Part shown: positions 55,117-64,000 of the stretch, in pieces
Layout of the letters: every line of letters starts with the position of its first letter
How positions within the stretch are numbered: position 1 is the first letter of the stretch
DNA from: Rugalucina vietnamica
Taxonomy: Eukaryota > Mollusca > Bivalvia > Lucinida > Lucinidae
Direction: 5' to 3'
DNA: 64,000 nucleotides
Assembly (NCBI GenBank): GCA_964017185.1
Contig: OZ024874.1
Span: forward strand, 38,912,721 to 38,976,720
The notes under the pieces: generated by a model
Seen by the model: only the letters and a program-made list of their open reading frames with translations
Told to the model about the DNA's origin: nothing
Databases searched by the model: none
Position numbers and translations under genes: made by a program

Positions 55117-58113
55117 ACCCCCCTCCCTCCAGGGGGAATTTTCTACACTATGATTTTCTAAAAGGACATTGAAAAAGCTATCAAACCCTGTTTTCTGCCA
55201 TCTGGAAGTGGAAGCGTTTGCGTTTTATGTCATGTATTATTATATTACCCTAAATATTCATTTTTTTTGCGTTTTAATAATGGGGGTACACATAGAAAAC
55301 TGAAGATATCTCAGTTGTTTCTTATCCTAGACCATTGAACTTGGTCTCATTTTAATCCTTATACATAGCCCTTTGATTCAATAATAAGTTATGGAAAATA
55401 TCTAGCTTGCTTATTCATGAATTTTCATTAAAACATTAAAATGAAAAACGAAACATTTAAAAATTAATTATCCCCGTAAAAACTTATTTTAGGCCTAAAC
55501 TATCATTGTGGCTCATTGTTATTGTACCAATAATACTATTTGACAAATTTGTTGACGCCATGGACCTTAATGAAAATTCTCTCATTTGCATTTTCATGAA
55601 TATTAATGAAAATGACGAAAATCAAAATATACTCTATTGCCATTTAAGGGTTTGAGTGGGTTGTAGGATGTACCTTGCAACCTTAGACCAAATGTTCATG
55701 GGTGCCAATTTGGTAAGAGGATCACTTTAATGTCCATTTGAGTGATCACCCCCACCCCTAATAAGCAGAGGAATTAATGTGGTACACCTCTATTACCACA
55801 TGTATCTTGACTACTGATAGACATAGAGAGCTGAAATAGGTATCAAATGATTGCTTTGGCATTGTTGTATAATCATGTAATAGGATATATAAACAAATGG
55901 CTATCTTAATGCTCAAATATTAAAAAGAAGTTCAGATATTAGAAAAGAAACAGATAAAGGAAGGGGGTATACCATACAAAATTGCTAATATCTCAGTGAC
56001 CAAAAACTCTAGGAGAGCTGAAATGTGTATCAAATGATTGTTGTGATAATGTTCTATAATCATGTGATAAGATACAGAAAGAATCTGACTTTCTTGATGT
56101 TCAAATATTGATAAGAACTTTCAATAGAAGAGAAAAATCACAGAACAATGGAGGGGTATACCTACAGATATGTTTATATCTCGGCTACCAAAAGCCATAA
56201 ATAGCTGAAACTTATAACAAATGATTGCTATGATAACATCCTAAAACCCTGAAATAAGATACATTTACAATCAGACTTTTCTGCTGTTTTACTATTGATG
56301 AAATCAATAAATATAGTAGAAAAATCACAGAAATTGGTGGGGGTATACCTATGGAAATGTTTATATCTCAGCAACCAAAAGCCATAGAGAGCAGAAATTG
56401 GTGTCAAATGATTGCGTTGACAATATTCTATAAACTTGTAATAAGATATATAAACAAACTGACTTTTTTGTTGCTTAAACATTTAAGAAAACTTAAGATA
56501 TAAGAGAAAAATCACTGTCAAAGGAAGGGGTATACCAATAAAATTGCTAATATCTCAGTGACCAATCGCTCTAGAGAGTTGAAATTGGTATCAAATGATT
56601 GGTATGATAATGTTCTATAATTGTGTAATTAGACAAATAAATAATCTAACTTTCTTGTTGTTCGAATATTGATAAGAACTTTAAATATTAGATAAAAATC
56701 AAAGAAAAATGGAGGGGGTATACCAATATAAACGTTTATATCTCAGCAACCAAATATCCTAGAGTGCTGAAATGGGTATCAAATGATTTCTTTGACAATA
56801 TTCTATAACTATGTAATAAGATATATAAACAAGCCTACTTTCTTGTTGCTCAAATATTTAAGAAAACATAAGATATAACAGAAAAATCACTGCCAAAGGA
56901 AGGAGGTATACCAGTAAAATTGCTAATATCTTGGTGACCAATAGCTTTAGAGAGCTGAAATTGGTATCAAATGATTGGTATGATAATGTTCTATAACCAT
57001 TTGATAAGACATATAAATAATCGAACTTTTTGTTGTTCAAATATTGATGAGAACTTTTAATATTAGATAAAACTCAAAGAAAAACGGAGGGGTATACCAA
57101 TATAAACGTTTATATCTCGACAACCAAATGTCCTAGAGTGCTGAAATGGGTATCAAATGATTGCTATGACAATACAAAACATACATATTACAATGCAACT
57201 ATATGGAGTTGTGTTTAAACAAAATCCCATTCACGTTATTGGAGCTAATATATTGTACTCTTTATCTTTAATTTTTAGAATTTCATTAATATAGATACAT
57301 AGTTTTAGGATAATAATAATTGATTGATAGGATCATATTCTATACACAAAAAATATGAAAATAACAGAAATAATCAGATAAAAGTCATTCTGTAGGTATA
57401 CCAGTTCATTTTTTCATTATTTCTCTGCGATTTCTACTTTTCATTAATATTCATGAAAAAATAGATGAGCTTTATATCCTTAAATATATGTATTATATGT
57501 ATAAATGTGATATAACATGGCCATAGCATTCATTTGATTCCACATTAGTGCTCCATGTTTATCAACAGCCCAGGTACAAATGATACTATATAGTTGTATA
57601 CACCCTATTTTTCCAGGATTTTTTACTTTTTAATTTGAAAATATTCATGAATATACAAATGAGATAAATTTCACATAGGCTCATGACAACAATAAATTTA
57701 TGAAATATGTCTAAATGGTGCAATATAAATGTGTCATAACTATAGTTTAGGCCTGAAATGAGTTAATTTATGGGTTTTTAATGATTTTCTACAATTTTCA
57801 TGTTTTCATTAATATTTATGAATATGCAAAGTAGATATTTTGCATTACTTATCATAGAATAAAAGGGCTATGTCTAAGCTTTAAAATAAGACCAAGTTCA
57901 ATGGTCTAGGATTAGTAACAGCAGAGGTATGATCGATTTTCCACGCCTACCCCCATTATTTCTATACAAAAGATGGTATCAGGTCATATAATAAAACGTA
58001 GCGTAAAACGCAAACGCTTCCACTTCCAGATGGCAGAAAACAGGATTTGATAGCTTTTTTTCTACACTTTCAGAAAATCATGGTGCAGAAAATTCCCCCT
58101 GGGGGGGGAGGGT
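55117..58113. mobile_element. Long-TIR element, 3.0 kb, around a 187-bp array
   Basis: Arms of about 380-395 bp (55117-55510 and 57740-58113) share CAGGGGGAATTTTCT, TTTTCTGCCATCTGGAAGTG, GAAGCGTTTGCGTTTTA, CCTAGACCATTGAACTTGGT and AGGCCTAAACTAT in inverted order. The core carries eight tandem units. No transposase frame. The right end lies 133 bp from the FN3 exon, so it sits in the intron 3' of that exon. Confidence 0.9.
55800..57180. repeat. Eight ~187-bp units, alternating A and B types
   Basis: TATCAAATGATT or a variant recurs at 55841, 56028, 56213, 56402, 56589, 56777, 56965 and 57151 (steps 185-189). Type A units read ATTGCTAATATCTCAGTGAC, type B units ACGTTTATATCTCAGCAACC. From 56545 on the order A-B-A-B makes a dimer of about 375 bp. 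Each unit starts near GGAGGGGGTATACC. Confidence 0.93.
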
Positions 58114-58246
58114 TTGCCCTACTGGCCATTAGCCTAATTTAAATAGGATTTCATTTTCATTTGTTTTGAAAAAATGGGGGTAGGTGTGGCAATCAGTATA
58201 TCACCCTTAAGTTAATCAAAAGTGTAAAAGTATAATGACTACTCAC

Positions 58247-58555
58247 GCGTGTAGTTACATATTTTGATAACACTGCTTCGAAGTTCAACCAAACCATCAA
58301 TATCTGGCGGATACAATACTGTATACACTGATACACAGTACTCTGCTCCAGCGGTTACTCCAGAGAAAGTTGCATTTTCTCCCTCCATGTGTATCGTTGT
58401 TTCGTTGGTGATGTCTGATAATTTATCATCATCCACTTTCTGAATGCCAACTGTATAATTTGACATGGAGTTCGCTGTTTTAGGTTCCTTCCATATTAAA
58501 GTAATTGTAATTGTCGAATTAAAATCTGCTTTGACGTCTACCGGAGAGTCCGGAA
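58247..58555 (-). CDS. Fibronectin type III domain exon
   Basis: Minus-strand exon of 309 bp between the acceptor ATTAAATATTTGTAG and the donor GTGAGT. It encodes about 103 residues with FN3 landmarks in order: PDSPVDV (strand A), TITITLIWKEP (core Trp), MSNYTVGIQKV (strand C), IHMEGENATFSGVTAGAEYC (the L/F..V.AG.EY turn before strand F), VSVYTVL, then LRSSVIKICNYT (strand G). Both introns are phase 1, the classical symmetric arrangement of shuffled FN3 modules. FN3 modules occur in cell-surface receptors, receptor phosphatases, adhesion and matrix proteins; which one cannot be told from one exon. Neighbouring exons were not found; transposons fill the flanks. Confidence 0.88.
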
Positions 58556-58620
58556 CTACAAATATTTAATACAAAACAAAATACGCATACCGTTAATTAA
58601 TGTTACATACTTTTGATAAA

Positions 58621-59231
58621 GGCCCGCTCAGACCACAACGTATTAGCCAACGTATGAGCAGCGTATGAACAAATATCTAGTACGTTGTTGTTTGTTGTTA
58701 TACGCTGTTCATTTCATGTTTAAAATCCGGTAAAGGCTCTCTCTGAACGTATGCAAAGCGTATGCTTAGCCTACGGAACGTATGTCTAACGTATGTGTAG
58801 CTTATTCACAACGTATCCCTGGCGTACCATGACTTATTACAGCGTATAACAGCGTAGGCCCAGCGTTAGCATAAAGTTTGTGACTTATAAAGAGCGTATG
58901 TACAACGCACGTCTGACGTACTCCAAACGTACGCACAGTGTGCTTCTAACGAACTCGACGTTCGTCAAAAAGGTGAGTCAAAGAAATATCTAGTGAAGAG
59001 TAAAAAATGAATAAATAAATAAAGAAAGAAAAAAATGACCAAAGAAATCTACACACCTGATTCTTCGGTGGCATTTTGTTGAGTTTCTCTGAAGGATCAT
59101 TTCCTATAATTAGTTTGAAATTAGTTTATGGGTCAGCTTTTGCCCCAACTCTTGACTGATCCGTCTCATATGAGCTGAAATAATCTAGAAAAGGACATTA
59201 AACTGAATTGGAAAAAAATATTTTAATTTAC

Positions 59232-59268
<37 letters not shown>

Positions 59269-59975
59269 CTGGCACTTTATATGTCGACAATTTTATAAAG
59301 GGCCATTCAATATGAGCTTTGAAGGCACCCAGTTCTTACAAAAATACTCTCTGGACAAGCGATAATATAACAGTTAATACAATTTTAGCCATAAACCCAA
59401 TTGTGCAGATTGTTTTTGGTCGAGTATACTATTTTGATGCTTCCGTGTGACTAATTAATCATGGACACAGTACATATTCTTTCCATATTTATATATTAAA
59501 TCCCGAACGCTGACCAATGCGCTACGCGTAAGTTGTGCATACGCTGAGTACGTTCTTCACACGTTTAACATACGCTGCATACGTTCCGAGTGCGCTGCTC
59601 ATGCGTTAATTATACGTTATGCATACGCTTCTCATACGCTAAACAAAAATCCAGGTGAGCTTTGGCGTATGACAACGTATGCGAGCGTATGAGTTACTTA
59701 CAGGTAACGTTTGTGAACTTATGCATAGCGTATTCGTTGCGTACGCCTAACTTATGAGTAACGTATTATCAGTACGTCAGCATACGTTGGAAATTTTGTG
59801 CATGCACAAAATTTCTGGGCGTACACGGCGTACGATAACGTATGCCAGCGTATTGTAGCGTACCCGTAACTTATGCAAAACGTATGCCGAACGTGTGCAA
59901 CGTACACCAACGTATGGACAAAATGTCACATACGTCGGCAAACGTTGGCGCTATACGCTGTGGTGTGAGCATCCC
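58621..59975. mobile_element. TIR element with ACGTATG arrays, 1.36 kb
   Basis: The ends GGCCCGCTCAGACCACAACG and TGTGGTGTGAGCATCCC are inverted (GCTCAGACCACAACGTAT against GCTCACACCACAGCGTAT). Each arm is a dense irregular array of AACGTATG / CATACGTT words (58640-58970 and 59515-59945). The middle (58980-59510) has a poly(A) run. No frame. It lies in the intron 5' of the FN3 exon. Confidence 0.85.
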
Positions 59976-60019
59976 TTAACATAGACGAAGTGGAAAAGAA
60001 GCTAAACTCCATAATATTG

Positions 60020-60480
60020 TTGTACTTATAGAATAAAAAAAATGAGTATGATTTGTTTGAGAGCTTTAAAATGGATGTATGGAAAGACATTCATGTATTT
60101 GTCTTCTGTTTAAGCTTATCTAAAAGCGTGTAAATGACAATGATAAATAAGAAAATTTGCTTATCTCTCGAAATTCTACATACTCACAGGACGATGTTTT
60201 TTCCAGGAAATCAAAATGGCAGACAGGAGATTAGATAATAAAGACGCTTCCATTAACCAGATGTGCTATATTTCAGAAATCAGATACATAACTATAACTC
60301 GAAATATAATTCACGAAAAAAGAAAACATATCAATAAGCATGGATGTTTATTTGTTTAAGTAAGCCGTGAGATGTAAGTTAAAAACAAACTTTTTAAGGT
60401 TTTCCTAACAATTTAGTATTGCAATTTCATCACCTGCTTCTAAACTAAAAATAAAAATCCTTTGGAAAATTTGGATATTT
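60020..60480. repeat. Partner of the duplicate tract at 54480-55110
   Basis: Shares the ordered words listed for 54480-55110, including AAGACGCTTCCATTAACCA. Interrupted after 60480 by the T repeat and then resumed at about 60605 (TTTGCACTGGTGTTTCGCAC). Confidence 0.65.
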
Positions 60481-60484
60481 TTTC

Positions 60485-60595
60485 GCTCAAAACATTGATT
60501 GTGGGTACACGTTAGAACCGCCTCGTCAAGTTTTATATAAAACTACATAAAAGTGTGTTGTAAGGGGGTATACATTACACGGACATGTAAGCGTA
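60485..60595 (-). repeat. T repeat, copy 4 (inverse)
   Basis: CGCTCAAAACATTGATTGTG, GGTACACGTTAGAACCGCC, TATACATTACACGGACATG. The second hairpin arm is deleted. It interrupts the duplicate tract, so it is younger. Confidence 0.65.
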
Positions 60596-60869
60596 TTGTT
60601 GTGTGTTGAAAACATAAAATTTGCACTGGTGTTTCGCACTTGAGAAGATGGTCGTGGAATTCACTACAAATATTTTAAAAATATCTACCAAAGTGAATAA
60701 ACAGCACATATACCTCCACTTTTTTCAAATGAATGCATGTAATTCGTATTGGTACAATGACATATCAAAATACTTTATAAATAGAAGAAAATATTATACT
60801 CCTTAACCCGAACTTGATAGTCAGCTATCCATTCTATGAAAAACAATGTTAAAATGGCAAAATGGGATA

Positions 60870-61000
60870 TAAGCTTGCATCTATGCTAAATATGTCCCTA
60901 GACAGATTTATAACAGATAGGGTTGGATGCCAAGTATGTAAATGACCCTGTGTCTTGGAATTAGGCCAAATGTCTTGCAAAATAGCAAGAAAATGTACAA
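60870..61000 (+). repeat. Diverged relative of the 484-bp repeat
   Basis: ATCTATGCTAAATATGTCCCT ... GGTTGGATGCCAAGTATG parallels ATCCATGCTAAATGTGTTCC ... GGTGGATGCCAAGTCTG at 490-550. The AGGTCA doublet is worn to AGGCCAAATGTC. Confidence 0.5.
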
Positions 61001-61063
61001 AAACACCATCCAGTGTAATAACTTGCCTATATTTTCCTTTACAGTTAGCTGAATCTACCATAA

Positions 61064-62004
61064 TGTCCGGAAAGTTTTGAGACTGTGTCTGTATCTCAAA
61101 GTCATTTGTATGCTTTACAATAAAATACATACAGATGAACAGATAAATGTCTTGTGTTGCACTGTGGAAAAAATAGAGTCGTAAACGAATATTGTTGGAG
61201 ATATTCGTCTCCAAGGCAACCAATGTAGTGCTTCTCAGAGCACTTTGAATTTGACGTTTTCAAAATACTTGAGACAACAAAATAAATGAGAACGAAAAGA
61301 AAATCTGGCTCTTCAAAGCAGAAGCAACTTGCATAATGTCACTACATCATCTGTTGAAATAGTTCAAGAAATTTCAAGGTGTTCCGATCCATAACATTGT
61401 TGCTATAGCTTACGGAAGTGTTCATGTCAATCGAAATGCTGGATATAAACGCGACGTTGAAGCAATGCACGGAGCAGCGCCTTACTACCAAACACTGTAT
61501 GCATGCCGAAATTAGTCCCCAACATACTCAAAATTTGTTGTTCTTGGCAAAATCAAATTAAGCATATGTTTTGTCATTATTTGTTTGCTACGGGCAAGAT
61601 TTTATAAAAGATACAGATAATTTGGGGAAGGACAACAGACAGTTTAATGTTTGAGGGGAAAAGTAACAAAATTAAAATCGGTGCAAAGTAATTGGGAGCT
61701 GGCTACATAATATAATTACAATCAAATGTTAGTGCCGAATAGACTTGAATACACTCTAAAAGGCATCAGATTGGAAGGAAAAAAAAGAAAATTGTAAGGG
61801 ACGTGACGCTGTAGACGTCAAAGTGCTCCGAGAGCAGTGACATGCCGATACAAAAATGATTAAATGAATCGGTTTCAGATGAGCTATTCTTCTGAAATTC
61901 ACAGCAATACCTCATGATATATTGTCATGTTCCTGGGTAAAATTTCAATAGATTCCTTACAGCAGTTACTGAGTTATAGACACAGTCTCACAACTGTCCG
62001 GACA
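61064..62004. mobile_element. TIR element, 0.94 kb, TGTCCGGA ends, with nested pair
   Basis: TGTCCGGAAAGTTTTGAGAC TGTGTCT on the left pairs with AGACACAGTCTCACAACTGT CCGGACA on the right (about 30 bases). A second inverted pair, GCTTCTCAGAGCACTTTGA and TCAAAGTGCTCCGAGAGC (61225-61841), lies inside. No frame of note. Confidence 0.75.
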
Positions 62005-62392
62005 GCCTACGTAATAGTACATGACATTTACATTATAAATGAAAAGAGCACTTGGCATATGCCCTTAAAGAATGTCTAAAGGAAATGTAAATAAAATCAG
62101 TGCTGAATTAGTGATAATATAAATAAAATATAAAAGTTTGATCCTTTGGAAGCAGTAAAACGTTCAAAGGGAGGTAATTGGACCAGATTGCGCAATTTCG
62201 GGTACTGAACCCTCGTCAGTGACCCTTTATAAACAAGCGACGATAGCCAGACAAATATACTGCGATTTCAAAAAATTTACACCAGTGTTGTCTAAATCAA
62301 AGACACATACCTAAACGGGGTCTAAAATTGAAAAAAATGTTTAGAAGATGGTTCTAAACGTAAAATAGTTTGCTACTCTGAACATTCTTACT

Positions 62393-63005
62393 GATCTCAA
62401 AGGACCGAAAGAAATAATATAATCTGCACTAGCGATGATGTACGGGGAGACTATCAAATGATGTGAAAACATTAAAATATGCTTTTAAATGGTTGAGAAG
62501 TATCGCAATGTGATATTTTGTGTCATACAGATAAAAATAAAACTGAGATCTTTAAGAGCAGAGAAAGGGGATGGGCCATACCGCGGTTGTGGCTACTTAA
62601 GCATCCTTTAAATTAATGACCCTATAAATTTGGCAACATGGAGCCAAATAGTGCAACTTTCAATAGGGTAGCCGATACAAATATTTGTACAATTCAAATG
62701 GGGCCAAAGATGTGAATCGTTGGTTAGAAAATGAATCTAACCCGAAAAAAAGTTTCTGTTTTCTCAGAATACCTTCGCTGATCTCAAAGGATTAAAAGGA
62801 AAACTATCGATGATGTACGGGAGACTTTTTAGGCCGCCACACGGCACAACACCAGCTGCAGTTAGAGCAAATAAAAATAAAACTGAGATTCTTTAAGAGA
62901 TGCGAACAAAATAATGAGAAAGGGGATGGGCCATACTGCAGTTTCGGCTACTTAAGCTTCTTCAGGGACCCTATTATTTGGCAACATGGAGCCAAAGAGA
63001 ATTAC
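62393..63005. repeat. Tandem duplication, two ~355-387-bp units
   Basis: GATCTCAAAGGA (62393, 62780), GATGATGTACGG, AAATAAAACTGAGAT, GGGGATGGGCCATAC (62567, 62922) and GGCAACATGGAGCCAAA recur in the same order. Divergence is moderate, with several indels. Confidence 0.88.
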
Positions 63006-63507
63006 AATAATTAAAGCCAAGATTTAAAGGTCATTTAGTGAAAATGAAGGACAAACTTTGGAAACGAGTTTTCAGCGATCAGTGTATCCATCGTCTCCTA
63101 TTTGTTTTTGTTTAGTTTGGTTTGTTGTTTAAAATCCTGGTCAACGATTAAGTCGAAGTAGAAAATTCATGTGCAACCCCCTCCCATCACAATCAATATC
63201 ATTCTGTCAGAACTTTTTGTAAAGCCCCGAGTAGAATTTCTGTACAGGAAAAACACACAACTCAACAACATCAACAATGGAGAATCTGCCCAAACTAACA
63301 GTGTTACTGAATTGATCAACAGTTCTCCAAAAAGTGGTCATGTGGGAATGTGGGTTCCAGCCCATGATATATAAGAGAATTGCTTGTGCATAAGGGCAAA
63401 GCTTATAACTACTGACTGATCATATGATTACTGGTTAACTGCTCAGAATATCTGAACTTTCCTTGGAAAAGTTTTTCAAGTCAAGTCAAACCATCCATAC
63501 ATCTTAG

Positions 63508-63622
63508 TTGTTTACTTGGATGGTATACTGTCGAGCACATTTTGGATGCCATGGCAACCTTGAGCAGGGCGATAAAGGAGCAGTCCATCATGAAGAAAGC
63601 TGAGGGAAAGCCCAGATTAAAG
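63508..63622 (+). CDS. Possible short coding exon, unrecognised
   Basis: Between ATCTTAG and GTTTGA lies an open stretch reading VEHILDAMATLSRAIKEQSI then MKKAEGKPRLK. An ATG at 63551 sits in strong context (GCCATGG). The composition is protein-like, but the donor is poor, the exon has no recognised domain and no neighbours with matching phase were found. Confidence 0.22.
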
Positions 63623-63647
63623 GTTTGAATCTTCAATTTCTTTAATA

Positions 63648-63727
63648 TTGACTGGCTCTACTTGCAACCGACAGTTTAGAGTTAATTAGGCATAGTCAGC
63701 AATCAAAGAACTCACCGACACACATGA
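63648..63727. repeat. CTCTACTTGCAACCGACAGT block, copy 2
   Basis: Direct repeat of 43229-43313, about 88% alike by eye, here outside the long-TIR element, so the block is an independent repeat family. Confidence 0.75.
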
Positions 63728-64000
63728 GGGTGAGTTCCCCACCTCAATCATGTTAGCCTTAAGTAAAACAATTTTGCATTTTCCATCTTATATATAAACA
63801 TCAACGAGACAAATGTACCTTCGGACATTCTGACATTACAAGTAGAAAACTGCACAACAGCGGAGAAATCATGTAATATATGTTCTAAACATTACACTGT
63901 ATTTGTCATTACTGGAACACTGGGCTACCGATTAAACGAATTTTTAAACCTAGTGTTGTCAATATTTTGAGTAACCTTCCCTTGTTTTAGCCCATAAGAT

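Noticed and set aside
59058..59104. Possible small minus-strand exon upstream of the FN3 exon (ATTATAG to GTGTGT)
   Set aside because: It lies inside the ACGTATG transposon and its most natural phase does not join the FN3 exon.

Overview
This is eukaryotic, AT-rich, very gene-poor DNA. No operon, bacterial gene, rRNA, free-standing tRNA or CRISPR array is visible; nearly all of the window is intron or intergenic sequence packed with transposable elements. tRNA-headed SINEs, CR1/L2/Jockey-like LINE debris and elements tipped with the GCTCACCTGAG hairpin suggest a marine invertebrate, most probably a bivalve mollusc. That assignment comes from general familiarity with such repeats and was not tested by a search.

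Host coding sequence is sparse. The best call is one exon on the minus strand (58247-58555) that encodes a whole fibronectin type III domain and has phase-1 introns on both sides. Three plus-strand blocks (9215-9286, 9912-9986, 10256-10384) have canonical splice sites and matching phases and probably form part of a gene I do not recognise. A duplicated short reading frame (33431 and 33809) and candidate exons near 12.0-12.2 kb and 63.5 kb are weaker.

Layout. 0-5 kb: dispersed repeats, including one with nuclear-receptor-like direct repeats and one with TGACGTCA palindromes. 5.3-10.4 kb: SINEs, a broken LINE reverse transcriptase, then the candidate gene. 10.6-16.1 kb: hairpin-tipped elements carrying tandem arrays of about 175, 453 and 167 bp. 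16.3-19.9 kb: small inverted-repeat elements, a SINE and further repeat copies. 20.2-22.6 kb: two abutting elements built from a GTCGTTTCGCCC minisatellite and flanked by an 8-bp duplication. 23-28.2 kb: two terminal-inverted-repeat (TIR) elements. 29-34 kb: hairpins, 45-bp minisatellites and the duplicated frame. 34.9-39.9 kb: nested insertions in which the order of events can be read. 41.4-46 kb: a TTAA-flanked element and a 3.1-kb element with about 440-bp TIRs and a TGTGGG duplication. 47.3-50.9 kb: another 45-bp minisatellite and an inverted 150-bp array. 51-54.5 kb: a hairpin element broken by nested insertions. 55.1-58.1 kb: a 3.0-kb long-TIR element around eight units of about 187 bp. 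58.2-64 kb: the FN3 exon and more TIR elements.

The recurring theme is a foldback architecture: inverted ends (often with their own hairpins) enclose or consist of tandem arrays, commonly with nucleosome-scale unit lengths, and without any coding capacity. At least five elements here share it. It is the most distinctive biology in the window.
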